Source: Nitrospiria bacterium (lineage in GTDB: Bacteria > Nitrospirota > Nitrospiria > JACQBZ01). Taken from it: a stretch of DNA of 64,000 nucleotides. The position numbers were made by a program, and so were the translations under genes. The DNA is taken from NCBI GenBank assembly GCA_035498035.1, contig DATKAN010000058.1, positions 1 to 64,000 of the forward strand, in the 5' to 3' direction. Of this stretch, positions 52,440 to 62,003 are shown one piece after another (the first letter of the stretch is position 1; every line of letters starts with the position of its first letter). Below the pieces are notes generated by a model that was given only the letters and a program-made list of their open reading frames with translations, had not been told where the DNA came from and made no database searches.

Positions 52440-52742
52440 ATGGTTCCGTTGTTGTATTACGTGATTCTCGGCACGATCGTATTCCTGATCGGCGTCGTCG
52501 GCGTCCTGATCCGGAGGAACATCATCATCATCCTGCTCTCGATCGAGCTGATGCTGAACGCCGCGAACATCAACTTCGTCGCCTTTTCGCACTATCTTCG
52601 GAACATCAACGGCCAGGTCTTCGTCTTTTTCGTCCTGACGGTGGCCGCGGCCGAGGTGGTCGTCGGATTGGCCATCATCATCGCGCTCTATCGCGGGAAG
52701 GCCACGGTCGATATCGAGAACGTCAACCTGATGAAATGGTGA
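52440..52742 (+). CDS. nuoK: NADH-quinone oxidoreductase subunit K
   Basis: A 100-residue membrane subunit with three helices. Proton-channel glutamates are at their usual positions: Glu36 ([17 protein letters not shown]) and Glu72 ([10 protein letters not shown]). Length equals that of E. coli NuoK. GGAGA lies about 6 bases upstream of the ATG. The TGA overlaps the nuoL ATG by one base, so the two are coupled. Confidence 0.96.
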   Translation: MVPLLYYVILGTIVFLIGVVGVLIRRNIIIILLSIELMLNAANINFVAFSHYLRNINGQVFVFFVLTVAAAEVVVGLAIIIALYRGKATVDIENVNLMKW

Positions 52743-54658
52743 TGACGGACGCGCTCATTCCACTGCTTCCCTTCGCGGCCTTCGCGGTCCTCGGACTGGG
52801 CGAGCTCTTCGGCCCCGGATTCGGGCCCCGCGCCCATTGGATCGCGGTGCCCGCCGTGTTCGGCTCGCTGCTGTTTTCGGTCGTCGCCTTCGGCTCGGTC
52901 CTCTCAGGCGGCCCGCACGACCTGCCCCTGTACACCTGGGCGGTTTCGGGAACCTTCCAGGCCTCGATCGGGATCCACGTCGACGCCCTGACGGCCGTGA
53001 TGCTGCTGCTGGTCACGATCGTGAGCGCCCTCGTTCATCTCTACACCGTCGGCTACATGCACGGCGACCGCGGCTACGCCCGGTTCTTCGCCTATATCGG
53101 ATTGTTCACCTTTTCGATGCTGATGCTGGTGACGGCCGGAAACCTGCTTCAGCTGTACATCTTCTGGGAAGCGGTCGGCCTCTGCTCCTATCTTCTGATC
53201 GCGCATTGGTATGAACGGCCCCCGGCCGCCGCAGCCGCCACCAAGGCCTTTGTCGTCAATCGAATCGGAGACTTCGGGTTCGCGCTCGGGATCTTCCTCG
53301 TCTTCCGCCTCGTCGGCTCGCTGGACTACGGCCAGGTCTTTGCCGAGCTTCCGAAGCACGCGGCCGAAACGATCCCGATCGCCGGGCTCGAACTGCCGGC
53401 CGTCACGCTGATCGCGCTGCTGCTTTTCATGGGCGCGGTCGGAAAATCGGCCCAGCTACCGCTTCACGTCTGGCTGCCCGACGCGATGGAAGGACCGACG
53501 CCCATCTCCGCGCTGATCCATGCCGCCACAATGGTGACGGCCGGCGTCTTCATGATCGCGCGGCTGATCCCGATCTTCAATCTATCCCCCGCGGCGATGG
53601 AAGTGATCGCGACGACCGGGGCGGCCACGGCCCTGTTCGCGGCCACGATCGCGCTGACCCAGAACGATATCAAACGCGTCGTGGCCTATTCCACCGTGAG
53701 CCAGCTGGGCTACATGGTCATGGCCTGCGGCCTGGGGGCGTCGATCGCCGGTATCTTTCACCTCCTCACCCACGGCGCCTTCAAGGCGCTTCTTTTTCTC
53801 GGCTGCGGGAGCGTGATCCACGCGATGGGGGGGGAACAGGACCTGAGAAAGATGGGGGGGCTGAAATCTCGCCTGCCCGTGACCTACGCCACGTTTTATA
53901 TCGGCGCGCTGGCCCTGGCCGGGATTCCGCCGCTGGCCGGTTTTTTCAGCAAGGATGAAATATTGTTCCGGGCCTTTTTTTCCGGCGGGGCCGGGATCCT
54001 TTTCTGGGGGGTGGGGGTCGCGACCTCTTTCCTGACGGCCTTCTACAGTTTTCGTCTCATTTATACCGTATTTCACGGTCCGTCCCGCGTCGATCCCAAG
54101 GCGGCCGCCTCACTGCACGAATCCCCCCTCGTGATGACGATTCCCCTGGTCGTGCTGGCGGCTCTGTCCGTCACGGCGGGATGGGCGGGGCTGCCGGTGG
54201 ACGGTTGGAACGGGATCGCGGCCATCCTGGGCCCGGTCCTCTCGCCCGGCGAACCGTCCGAACCGGATGCCGGACTCCTGTGGGTGTTGATGGGGGTCTC
54301 GGTCGCGGTGGCTTTGGGCGGATGGATGACGGCCCGGTATTTTTATCTGACCCGGCCGGAGCTGCCGGGACGGCTGGCGACGCGGGCGGCCGCGCTCTAC
54401 CGGCTTTCGCTCAACAAATGGTACGTCGATGAACTGTACGACTGGCTCTTCGTCCGCCCGACGACCCGCCTCGCGGACCGGCTTTGGCGGACGGTGGATG
54501 TCCGGACTATCGACCAGGCGGTCAACGGGGTGGGGGGATCGACCCTGGCCGGTGCACGGATCCTCCGGCTTCTCCAGAGCGGCCAGCTCCAGCATTACGC
54601 CCTGGCGATGATGGTGGGCACTTTCGTGATCCTGACGGTCTACTTGATCATTCGATAA
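52742..54658 (+). CDS. nuoL: NADH-quinone oxidoreductase subunit L
   Basis: A 638-residue antiporter-like subunit at the distal end of the membrane arm, with about 16 helices and the long C-terminal lateral helix. Motifs: LQLYIFWEAVGLCSYLLI (key Glu), AFVVNRIGDFGFALG, LPDAMEGPTPISALIHAATMVTAG split over the channel, and LALAGIPPLAGFFSKDE. The frame remains open upstream, but the nuoK overlap fixes ATG 52742. nuoM begins 20 bases later. Confidence 0.96.
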   Translation: MTDALIPLLPFAAFAVLGLGELFGPGFGPRAHWIAVPAVFGSLLFSVVAFGSVLSGGPHDLPLYTWAVSGTFQASIGIHVDALTAVMLLLVTIVSALVHLYTVGYMHGDRGYARFFAYIGLFTFSMLMLVTAGNLLQLYIFWEAVGLCSYLLIAHWYERPPAAAAATKAFVVNRIGDFGFALGIFLVFRLVGSLDYGQVFAELPKHAAETIPIAGLELPAVTLIALLLFMGAVGKSAQLPLHVWLPDAMEGPTPISALIHAATMVTAGVFMIARLIPIFNLSPAAMEVIATTGAATALFAATIALTQNDIKRVVAYSTVSQLGYMVMACGLGASIAGIFHLLTHGAFKALLFLGCGSVIHAMGGEQDLRKMGGLKSRLPVTYATFYIGALALAGIPPLAGFFSKDEILFRAFFSGGAGILFWGVGVATSFLTAFYSFRLIYTVFHGPSRVDPKAAASLHESPLVMTIPLVVLAALSVTAGWAGLPVDGWNGIAAILGPVLSPGEPSEPDAGLLWVLMGVSVAVALGGWMTARYFYLTRPELPGRLATRAAALYRLSLNKWYVDELYDWLFVRPTTRLADRLWRTVDVRTIDQAVNGVGGSTLAGARILRLLQSGQLQHYALAMMVGTFVILTVYLIIR

Positions 54659-54678
54659 AGGCGGGAACAAAACGACCG

Positions 54679-56190
54679 ATGATTGAGAATCCGGGCCATC
54701 TCCTGAGCATCCTGATCTTCCTTCCGCTGGCGGGGGCCGTCGTCCTGGCCTTCTTCCCGGGCAACGACGCCGGCGTCCGCCGGATGGCCTTGGGCCTGAC
54801 CGCCGCCGCCTTCCTTTTCTCGCTTACCCTTCTCCCGTCCTTCGATCCCTCCAGTCCGGCGATGCAGTTCGTCGAGCGGGTTCCGTGGATTCCGGCGTTT
54901 CATATCGAATACGCCGTGGGCGTGGACGGGATCAGCCTCCTGTTCGTCCTGCTGACCACGCTCCTGTCGCCGATCTGCGTCCTGGCCTCCTGGACCTCCG
55001 TGGCCGTGCGGGTGAAGGAGTTCATGATCGCCCTCCTGGTGATGGAGGGCGCCATGATCGGCGTCTTCGTCTCGCTGGACTTCGTCCTGTTCTACGTGTT
55101 CTGGGAGGCGATGCTGATCCCGATGTACCTGATCATCGGGGTGTGGGGCGGCCCCAACCGGATCTATGCCGCGATCAAGTTTTTCCTGTATACCCTGGCG
55201 GGAAGCCTCCTGCTGCTTGTGGCGATTCTCGTCCTGTACTTCAACGGCGGTCGGACCTTCGACATCCTCCGGCTGATGGGTCAGCCCTATCCGGCCGCGA
55301 TCCAGTTCTGGATCTTCTGGGCCTTTTTCCTGGCCTTCGCGATCAAGGTCCCGATGTTTCCGTTCCACACGTGGCTTCCGGACGCCCACGTCGAGGCGCC
55401 CACCGCCGGCAGCGTGATCCTGGCCAGCATCCTGCTGAAGATGGGCGGCTACGGCTTCCTGCGCTTCGGCCTGCCGATGGTGCCCCAGGCCTCGCGCTCC
55501 TTTACCGGCTTCATCCTGGCCCTCTCGGTGATCGCGATCCTGTACGGCGCGTACATGGCCCTGGCGCAGACGGATCTCAAGAAACTGATCGCGTATTCCT
55601 CGGTCTCCCACATGGGATTCGTGACGCTGGGGATCTTCGTCCTGAACGCCCAGGGCATCGAGGGCGCGCTGCTCCAGATGGTCAACCACGGGATCACGAC
55701 CGGGGCCCTCTTCCTCCTGGTCGGGATGATCTACGACCGGACGCACAGCCGGCTGATCTCGGACTACGGCGGGATCGCGCGGCCGATGCCCCGCTACGGG
55801 ACGATGCTGGCGATCTTCGCCCTCTCCTCGCTGGGCCTCCCGGGGATGAACAGCTTCGTGGGCGAGTTTCTGGTGCTCCTGGGGGCCTTCATGAGGCATG
55901 CCGGCCTGGCCGTCGCGGCCACGCTGGGGGTCATCCTGGCCGCGGTCTATCTCCTCTGGATGGTTCAGCGCATGCTGTTCGGGCCGATCACCCGGTCCGA
56001 CCCTGCGCGGCTGACGGATCTGGGGACGCGCGAGATGGCGATCCTCGCCCCGCTGTTCGTCCTGGTGTTCGCGATCGGGGTCTATCCCGACCCGCTGCTG
56101 TCTCTGATGCACGCCAGCGTGGATCACCTCCTGTCGCAGGTCAACGCGGCCGCGCCGTTTCAGCTCTCGGAGGTCTGGACGCGGCCATGA
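54679..56190 (+). CDS. nuoM: NADH-quinone oxidoreductase subunit M
   Basis: A 503-residue antiporter-like proton-pumping subunit. The key Glu143 is in FWEAMLIPMYLIIGVWGG; further motifs are FHTWLPDAHVEAPTAGSVIL and YSSVSHMGFVTLGI, and LSSLGLPGMNSFVGEF. Length is typical. Stop overlaps the nuoN ATG by 4 bases (ATGA). Confidence 0.96.
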   Translation: MIENPGHLLSILIFLPLAGAVVLAFFPGNDAGVRRMALGLTAAAFLFSLTLLPSFDPSSPAMQFVERVPWIPAFHIEYAVGVDGISLLFVLLTTLLSPICVLASWTSVAVRVKEFMIALLVMEGAMIGVFVSLDFVLFYVFWEAMLIPMYLIIGVWGGPNRIYAAIKFFLYTLAGSLLLLVAILVLYFNGGRTFDILRLMGQPYPAAIQFWIFWAFFLAFAIKVPMFPFHTWLPDAHVEAPTAGSVILASILLKMGGYGFLRFGLPMVPQASRSFTGFILALSVIAILYGAYMALAQTDLKKLIAYSSVSHMGFVTLGIFVLNAQGIEGALLQMVNHGITTGALFLLVGMIYDRTHSRLISDYGGIARPMPRYGTMLAIFALSSLGLPGMNSFVGEFLVLLGAFMRHAGLAVAATLGVILAAVYLLWMVQRMLFGPITRSDPARLTDLGTREMAILAPLFVLVFAIGVYPDPLLSLMHASVDHLLSQVNAAAPFQLSEVWTRP

Positions 56191-57629
56191 ATTTTTCGGT
56201 CACCGAAATCGGGGCGGTGCTTCCCGAAATCCTCGTGGCGGTCTACGCCTGCGCCATCCTTCTGATCGAGCCCTTCCTTCCGAAAGAGCGTCGGGAGGTG
56301 CCGGCCTACTTCGGGTTCGCGGCGCTGGGCCTGGGCTTCTGGGGGACGTCGCGGATCCTGTGGGCCGATCTGACGGTGATGAACGGGATGTTCGTCCTGG
56401 ATCCGTTCGGCAATTTCTTCAAGCTGATCCTCTACGTTGCGGCGGCGATGACGATCCTGCTTTCGATGGGCTATCTCAAGCGCGAGAGGATCGAGCTGGG
56501 GGAGTACTACGCCTTCGTCCTTTTCGCCACGTGCGGGATGATGATCCTGGTGTCCGCGTCCGACTTGATCACGGTTTTCCTGGGGCTGGAGCTGATGTCG
56601 ATTTCGTTTTACATCCTCGCCGGCTTCAAGCGCTTCGAGGAAAAATCGCTCGAGGCGGCGGCCAAGTATTTCATACTGGGATCTTTTTCCTCCGGAATCC
56701 TTCTGTTCGGCATCTCGCTGCTGTACGGGCTGTCCGGGACGACCAACCTGCAGGCCCTGGCCGCGCACCTCCACGGGGGGGAGCTCCAGAACCCGGGCTG
56801 GATCCTGGCGATGATCCTGCTCGTCGTGGGTTTCGGGTTCAAGGTCGCGGCCGTGCCGTTCCACATGTGGGCGCCGGACGTCTACGAAGGGGCCCCCACG
56901 CCGGTCACCGCCTTCCTCTCGGTCGGTTCCAAGGCCGCCAGCTTCGCCGTCTTCCTCCGGGTCTTCATCGAAGCCCTGGGCGGGATACAGGCCGAATGGC
57001 GCATCCTGCTCATTTTCCTGGCGGTCGTCACGATCATCACGGGCAATGTGGTGGCGCTGGTACAGACCAACGTCAAGCGGATGCTGGCTTACTCCGGCAT
57101 CGCCCATGCGGGTTACGCGCTGATCGGGCTGATCGTCGGGGATTCGCTCGGGGTCTTCAGCCTGATGGTTTACATGCTGGTCTACGCCTTCATGACCGTG
57201 GGGGCCTTCGGGGTCGTGATGCTGCTCCGCCGGGAGGGGGTCGAGGGGGACGAGCTCCGCGACTTCGCTGGGCTGGCCCGCAAAGACAAGCTGACGGCCT
57301 TCGCCATGCTGGTCTTCATGTTCTCGCTGGCCGGGATCCCGCCGACGGCCGGCTTCGTCGCGAAGTTTTACATTTTCATGGCGGCCGTGCACGCGCACCT
57401 GACCTGGCTGGTCGTCCTCGGGGTGGCCTTCACGGCGGTCTCGGCCTATTTCTATCTGAGGGTCGTGATGGTGATGTACATGAAGGAACCCGACGAGGCG
57501 GTTCAGGTGGCGGCCCCGCCCGGGGTGGTCATGGTCCTGGCCGCCGCGGCCGCGGTGGTGCTGTTGCTGGGGATCTATCCCGGCCCGTTCCTGGATTATG
57601 CGCAGGAGGCCGTGCTTCGATTAAGATAG
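56187..57629 (+). CDS. nuoN: NADH-quinone oxidoreductase subunit N
   Basis: A 480-residue antiporter-like subunit and last gene of the operon. Key residues are in VFLGLELMSISFYILAGF, FHMWAPDVYEGAPTPVTAFL and YSGIAHAGYALIGL, MFSLAGIPPTAGFVAKFY. Fourteen helices are expected. The operon ends here with all 14 standard subunits, one copy each, and no accessory NuoL/M duplication. The TAG is followed at once by a repeat with no T-run terminator. Confidence 0.96.
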   Translation: MNFSVTEIGAVLPEILVAVYACAILLIEPFLPKERREVPAYFGFAALGLGFWGTSRILWADLTVMNGMFVLDPFGNFFKLILYVAAAMTILLSMGYLKRERIELGEYYAFVLFATCGMMILVSASDLITVFLGLELMSISFYILAGFKRFEEKSLEAAAKYFILGSFSSGILLFGISLLYGLSGTTNLQALAAHLHGGELQNPGWILAMILLVVGFGFKVAAVPFHMWAPDVYEGAPTPVTAFLSVGSKAASFAVFLRVFIEALGGIQAEWRILLIFLAVVTIITGNVVALVQTNVKRMLAYSGIAHAGYALIGLIVGDSLGVFSLMVYMLVYAFMTVGAFGVVMLLRREGVEGDELRDFAGLARKDKLTAFAMLVFMFSLAGIPPTAGFVAKFYIFMAAVHAHLTWLVVLGVAFTAVSAYFYLRVVMVMYMKEPDEAVQVAAPPGVVMVLAAAAAVVLLLGIYPGPFLDYAQEAVLRLR

Positions 57630-57755
57630 GGGCTCACGTCGCCGCCCTCGCATCATGATTTCGAGGGTTCAAGGTTCCCTATGTACGATTTACCATTTTC
57701 GATTCTCCAAAATTCCCCGCTGAGGGAAGTAAATCGTAAATGGTAAATAGGGGAA
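57626..57755. repeat. Repeat remnants after nuoN
   Basis: ATAGGGGCTCACGTCGCC (57626-57643) is the reverse complement of the right end of the nuoB-nuoC element and similar to 37550. It is followed by an inverted repeat: CCCTAT..ATTTACCATTT (about 57677-57699) against AAATGGTAAATAGGGG (about 57738-57753). It may serve as the operon end. Confidence 0.6.
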
Positions 57756-57842
57756 AATCCCCCTCCCCCTCGCCTGGCTCGCAAGGGGGAAACAGGTACG
57801 GATTGTCCAATATAAGAGGAGGGCGGATTGAAAGGGGAAAGC

Positions 57843-59261
57843 ATGAGGCCTTTGTTCTATTTTCTCATTTTTCTGGGACTGTTTTTGACCGCGTCGCCTT
57901 GGACGGCCGGGGCCGCCGATATGAGTTTCGGGGGCGAGTTCCGCGCGCGGTATTTTTACGACGACAACCTGACCGACGCCCACAGCGGCGGGAAGACCTG
58001 TCGCGGGCCGGACGGCGTTCCGGGAACGACCGACGACACATGCAAGGACGGCGAATCCTTCGCCGACGCCCGGTTCCGCCTGAAGATCATGGCCACCCAG
58101 GACATCATGACGGGCGTGGTCATCGTCGATTTCTTCAACGGTCCCAACGGTCAGGACGCGGCCACGCTGAACGCCGCGTCGACGGCCGCCGCCACCGGGA
58201 ACCGGATCCTGGGGAGCGACGGGTTCGGACAGAGCTTGGACACCGTGCGACTGAGGGAGGGATACCTCCGGGTCAGCTGGCCGGCGGCCCATCTCGTGAT
58301 CGGCCGCCAGGCCGTCACACTGGGCCATTCGCTGATCCTGGACGACACCGCGGACGCGGTCACGGTGGCCATTCCGATGGGATGGGCCAGCCTGACCCTC
58401 ATGGACATGTTTCTGGTCAACACGGCCAGCGGGACGTCGAGCACCTCGGCCTATCTGGCCGATCTGAACGTCGACCCGACGGCCGCTTTCAAATCGAGTC
58501 TTTTCATGATGGTGTTGAAAGACCGCGGCCCGAACCTTTCCTTCAACCAGAGCGCCTTCTTCGCCCCCTGCGGGTTCGGGACGCCCTCCAACTGTCCGCT
58601 CACCGATTTCGGGACCAATCAGGCGACGCTGGCGACGGTGGGCCTGGCATTGGATCAGCAGTTGACGGCCTTTCGCTGGGCCGCCGAGCTGGATTACCTC
58701 ACCGGGTCGATCACCACCCATGATCCCACCGTCCAGAATCCGTCGGCGAAAAAGATCTCGATGCAGGGAATGAACGCCCTCGGCCAATTCGGCTGGACCG
58801 GAAACCGCTACGACAGCCTCGTCACTGCACTGTACGCGACCGGGCAGAAGGCCGGAAACCTTCCTCCGGGCGGGGAAAAATTGAACATCAACTCCGTCTC
58901 GCCCAATTTCGTGCTGGGCGACATCCTGGTGAACAACGACAGCACGAGCGACCGGGACGGCGGGAACGTCGGGGGCCTCACGGCGGCCAAACTCGCGCTC
59001 GGCTGGAAACCCACCGCGCTGTTCCGCGCCGAGCTGGCCGCGATCTGGGCCCGGTTGTCGGAGGCGCCGGCAAACAATGCGCCTCGCAATCTCGGGCAGG
59101 AGATCGATCTCAACGCCTCCTGGCAGCTGGAGCCGCGACTGCTACTGACCGGCGGGGCCGGGATCCTGTTTCCCGGCCAAGGCTGGAGGACGCTGTTCGT
59201 CGATCCTCAGGCAAACGACAACATGATTAAGATCTCGACGAAGCTGACCTACACTTTCTAA
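57843..59261 (+). CDS. Outer-membrane beta-barrel (porin-like) protein
   Basis: A 472-residue exported protein. Signal peptide about 1-25 (MRPLFYFLIFLGLFLTASPW then TAGA). The mature chain alternates polar and hydrophobic residues, with Gly, Asp and aromatic pairs typical of barrels (GGEFRARYFYDDN, RLREGYLRVSW, LVIGRQAVTLG), and ends in Phe (KLTYTF), the outer-membrane assembly signal. It resembles alginate-export or other large porins, but the substrate is unknown. A TTG at 57828 has a better ribosome site (AGGAGGG) and is an alternative start. Confidence 0.75.
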   Translation: MRPLFYFLIFLGLFLTASPWTAGAADMSFGGEFRARYFYDDNLTDAHSGGKTCRGPDGVPGTTDDTCKDGESFADARFRLKIMATQDIMTGVVIVDFFNGPNGQDAATLNAASTAAATGNRILGSDGFGQSLDTVRLREGYLRVSWPAAHLVIGRQAVTLGHSLILDDTADAVTVAIPMGWASLTLMDMFLVNTASGTSSTSAYLADLNVDPTAAFKSSLFMMVLKDRGPNLSFNQSAFFAPCGFGTPSNCPLTDFGTNQATLATVGLALDQQLTAFRWAAELDYLTGSITTHDPTVQNPSAKKISMQGMNALGQFGWTGNRYDSLVTALYATGQKAGNLPPGGEKLNINSVSPNFVLGDILVNNDSTSDRDGGNVGGLTAAKLALGWKPTALFRAELAAIWARLSEAPANNAPRNLGQEIDLNASWQLEPRLLLTGGAGILFPGQGWRTLFVDPQANDNMIKISTKLTYTF

Positions 59262-59277
59262 TATTGAATCGCGAACC

Positions 59278-59301
59278 GATGAAAAACCGGTTTTTTTCAT
59301 C
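59278..59301 (+). terminator. Terminator-like hairpin between the two barrel genes
   Basis: GATGAAAAAACCGG is followed by TTTTTTTCATC, a near-perfect palindrome ending in a T-run. It may reduce readthrough to the next gene. Confidence 0.5.
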
Positions 59302-59324
59302 AACAACAAGAGGAGGAAAGGCGT

Positions 59325-59858
59325 ATGAAAATCATAAAGGTCTTCATCATTACGGTTGGAATGAGTCTGTTAACCGTCGGGGCCGCGATGGCCGACAACA
59401 GCCTTGAAACGGGCGCGAAGGCCCTTTCGTTCGGGGTGGCCAACGGGGACATCGAGATTTCCGGAAGGTATTTTCTGGGGTCCGACCTGGCGCTCCTCGC
59501 CGGGGCCGGGTTCTCGCACGCCAGCAACAACGACAGCACGAGCGATTACAGCCTGACGGCCGGGATCCGAAAGTATTTCAAGAAGACCGACCTGGCGCCG
59601 TTCGTCGGCGGAATCGTCTCGTTCCGCCGAAACGACATCATCGTTTCTGCGCCCGGAGGGAACGATGTCGAGTCGGAGAAAACCTACTCCATAGACGGGG
59701 TCGGGGGTCTGGAGTATTTCTTCGCCAAGCAGGTCAGCGTCGAGGCCCAGGTCGGAATCGGGCTTTCCAGCATTCATAATGTCGACGGAACCGGGGACGA
59801 CCAGACGCAATTTGGAACGTTCAGCTCCGGGATCACCGTGAATTTTTATTTTCCGTGA
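59325..59858 (+). CDS. Small outer-membrane beta-barrel protein
   Basis: A 177-residue protein with signal peptide (MKIIKVFIITVGMSLLTVG then AAMA) and an OmpA/OmpX-like eight-stranded pattern: ISGRYFLGSDLALLAGAGFS, LTAGIRKYFKK, GGLEYFFAKQVSVEAQVGIG. It ends FYFP. AGGAGG precedes the ATG. It probably follows the large barrel gene in the same region, but with its own hairpin upstream. Function unknown. Confidence 0.78.
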   Translation: MKIIKVFIITVGMSLLTVGAAMADNSLETGAKALSFGVANGDIEISGRYFLGSDLALLAGAGFSHASNNDSTSDYSLTAGIRKYFKKTDLAPFVGGIVSFRRNDIIVSAPGGNDVESEKTYSIDGVGGLEYFFAKQVSVEAQVGIGLSSIHNVDGTGDDQTQFGTFSSGITVNFYFP

Positions 59859-59919
59859 GGGATCTTGATCGAGAGCGGGCCGCAGGGGTTTGGGAGAACA
59901 AGCCCCTGCGGCGCCGCGA

Positions 59920-61170
59920 TCACATCGTTGCGATTTGTCGGATCTGAGCCACCGAACCGCTGGAATAGCGCACCACGTACAACTCCCCGTCCTGTCCCTG
60001 CCCGAACGAGCTCAAGTCATTCAACGTGGTCGAAAAAATTTCCGTGCGCATCCAGTGATGCTGTGAATCCTGTGTTAGGGTCCAGACGCGCCCGCTGAGG
60101 AAATCGCCGAATATGTAGGCGCCGGCGAGCTGGGTGAGTTGCGTGCCGTGATAGACGTAGCCCCCGATGACGGTGCCGTCGCCCAGGTGGGGATCGTGCG
60201 GGTAGTCGAAGATCGGCAATGTGAGATTGGCCGTCGGACAGTTAGCGGGGGGATTGAAACAGTGGGTTCCTTCCATGATGTTCCAGCCTAGGTTGGCGCC
60301 GCCCTGCCGGGGCGTGATCCGGTCCACCTCCTCAAAGCTGTCCTGTCCGACGTCGCCGATCCAGAGATCACCCGTCGCGGAATCGACGGAGAAACGGAAC
60401 GGATTGCGCAGGCCATAGAGCCAGATCTCGTCGAGACCAGCCTTGTTTACGAACGGATTGTCCGGCGGGATGGCGTACTGAAGGCCGAGGTCGGGAGTCG
60501 AGTCCACGTCGATCCGAAGGATTTTGCCGAGAAGGGTATTGGTGTCCTGGCCGTTGCCCAGTGGATCGCCGCCGCTCCCCCCGTCGCCAAGGCCGATGTA
60601 AAGGAAGCCGTCATTGCCGAAGGCGAGGCCGCCGCCGTTGTGATTGGTGTACGGCTGGTCGACGGTCAGGAGGATCCGCTCGCTCGTCGCGTCGGCCAGA
60701 TTGGGGTCCCCGGTCGAGGCGGCGTACTCGGCGATAACAGTCTGTAGCCCGCCGCCGCAGTTTCTGGTGTAATTCACGAAGAATCGCGCGTCCGTCGCGT
60801 AATTCGGATGGAAGGCCAGGCCCAGCAGCCCCTCTTCCCCGGAACAGCCGATTAACTTGCCGCTGATATCGAGAAAGGGAGTGGAGAGCACTTGTCCGTT
60901 GGAGGAAATGATCCGGATTTTTCCTCCCTGCTCGACCACGAAGAGACGACCGGTGTCATCGTCGGGCGCCTGAAGGTCCAGGGGTTGGGAAAAGCCGGTT
61001 GCGACCGGGACGAGTTCGAGCTGAAGGGGTGGCGTACTTTTCAAGGCAGTATTATCCTTCATGCAGCCGTCCAGAGATGCGCAAACCACGGCCGCCAGTC
61101 CCAGGATGATTAGACGTACGCCCGGGAGGATTTTCCGTGATTCTGACGGCAAGGATGCGGGGATTTTCAT
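59920..61170 (-). CDS. PQQ-type sugar dehydrogenase, probable lipoprotein
   Basis: A 416-residue protein of the glucose/sorbosone dehydrogenase (soluble PQQ beta-propeller) family. Signal peptide is followed by a weak lipobox LDGC (Cys36). Motifs include GLLGLAFHPNYATD, YTNHNGGGLAFGNDGFLYIG, DGGSGGDPLGNGQDTNTLLG, and GLRNPFRFSVD, all typical. Such enzymes oxidise sugars or other alcohols in the periplasm with PQQ. No PQQ-synthesis gene is in the window, so the cofactor source is unknown. It is on the opposite strand to its neighbours. Confidence 0.87.
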   Translation of the reverse strand: MKIPASLPSESRKILPGVRLIILGLAAVVCASLDGCMKDNTALKSTPPLQLELVPVATGFSQPLDLQAPDDDTGRLFVVEQGGKIRIISSNGQVLSTPFLDISGKLIGCSGEEGLLGLAFHPNYATDARFFVNYTRNCGGGLQTVIAEYAASTGDPNLADATSERILLTVDQPYTNHNGGGLAFGNDGFLYIGLGDGGSGGDPLGNGQDTNTLLGKILRIDVDSTPDLGLQYAIPPDNPFVNKAGLDEIWLYGLRNPFRFSVDSATGDLWIGDVGQDSFEEVDRITPRQGGANLGWNIMEGTHCFNPPANCPTANLTLPIFDYPHDPHLGDGTVIGGYVYHGTQLTQLAGAYIFGDFLSGRVWTLTQDSQHHWMRTEIFSTTLNDLSSFGQGQDGELYVVRYSSGSVAQIRQIATM

Positions 61171-61282
61171 CGGATTTCTATCCTAACATACGGGACTGAA
61201 ATCCGTCCACATTCGTAAATCCCGGGTTCTCTCCAAGTCGTACCCACCTCCCGTTAAGTTGAAGGGAGGGGGTTGGAAACCC

Positions 61283-61310
61283 TTGACAATATCACGATCA
61301 GTGGTACTCT
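61283..61310 (+). promoter_or_regulatory. Promoter for the secreted unknown gene
   Basis: TTGACA (61283-61288) and TACTCT (61305-61310), 16-base spacing. The sequence CCCTTGACAATATC is shared with the nuo P1 promoter. Confidence 0.55.
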
Positions 61311-61349
61311 AAAAAATAAGGAGACAAGGACCGAATAGAGCAAGACCTG

Positions 61350-61796
61350 ATGGTTCCGATAATCAGACAGAAGACGAACCGAATCCTCTTCGCCTCTTTC
61401 TTTTTCCTACTGATCCTGGCTAATGGTCCGGGAGCCGAAGCGGAGGATCATCCCAAATTCACAATCGAGACCCATCCCGCCGCTCAGGGACCCGTCGATT
61501 CGAATATCTGGGCCATCGGAGATTCGATCAGGATCGTCGAGCCCCTTACCCTTCCAAATTCCTGCGACGGTGTCGATGGAACGGTGGATTTTCATAATTA
61601 CGACACCGAAATTTCCGTAAAACTTAAACCCAAGGGCATGGATCTTAGCACTGGAAACGGTTGCACCCAGGTGAATACCCCGGTTGTGGTATCGGTGACG
61701 ATCCCCAACATGCCCTTCGTGCCGGGTTGCCATCATTATATTACGCTCGAAACGCCCCAAAGGGTCACCACACACACCGTCCGGATACTCTGGTAA
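61350..61796 (+). CDS. Hypothetical exported protein
   Basis: A 148-residue protein with a signal peptide (about 1-32, RILFASFFFLLILANG then PGAEAE). The mature part is small and beta-rich, with three cysteines (NSCDGV, GNGCTQ, PGCHHY). No family was recognised. It starts after a promoter and stands alone, between a dehydrogenase gene on the other strand and a methyltransferase-like gene. Ribosome site is weak. Cysteine pattern suggests at least one disulfide in the periplasm. Confidence 0.6.
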   Translation: MVPIIRQKTNRILFASFFFLLILANGPGAEAEDHPKFTIETHPAAQGPVDSNIWAIGDSIRIVEPLTLPNSCDGVDGTVDFHNYDTEISVKLKPKGMDLSTGNGCTQVNTPVVVSVTIPNMPFVPGCHHYITLETPQRVTTHTVRILW

Positions 61797-62003
61797 TCCA
61801 TTATCGATCCCACCCCCGTTTCCTCGCCGGATTGACCCGCAACCTCTAAAGGGATATAATCCGTCGTCATATTCCTCCGTCGCCGACCGACTTCGGCGAG
61901 ATCAGTCGAGCCATGGCTCCCGAATCGAATTCATACACGCGGCTCCTTCGCCATCCCCCTTTTCCAAGTATTTGACGGCGTGAGGCGATCGAGAGACTCA
62001 AAG

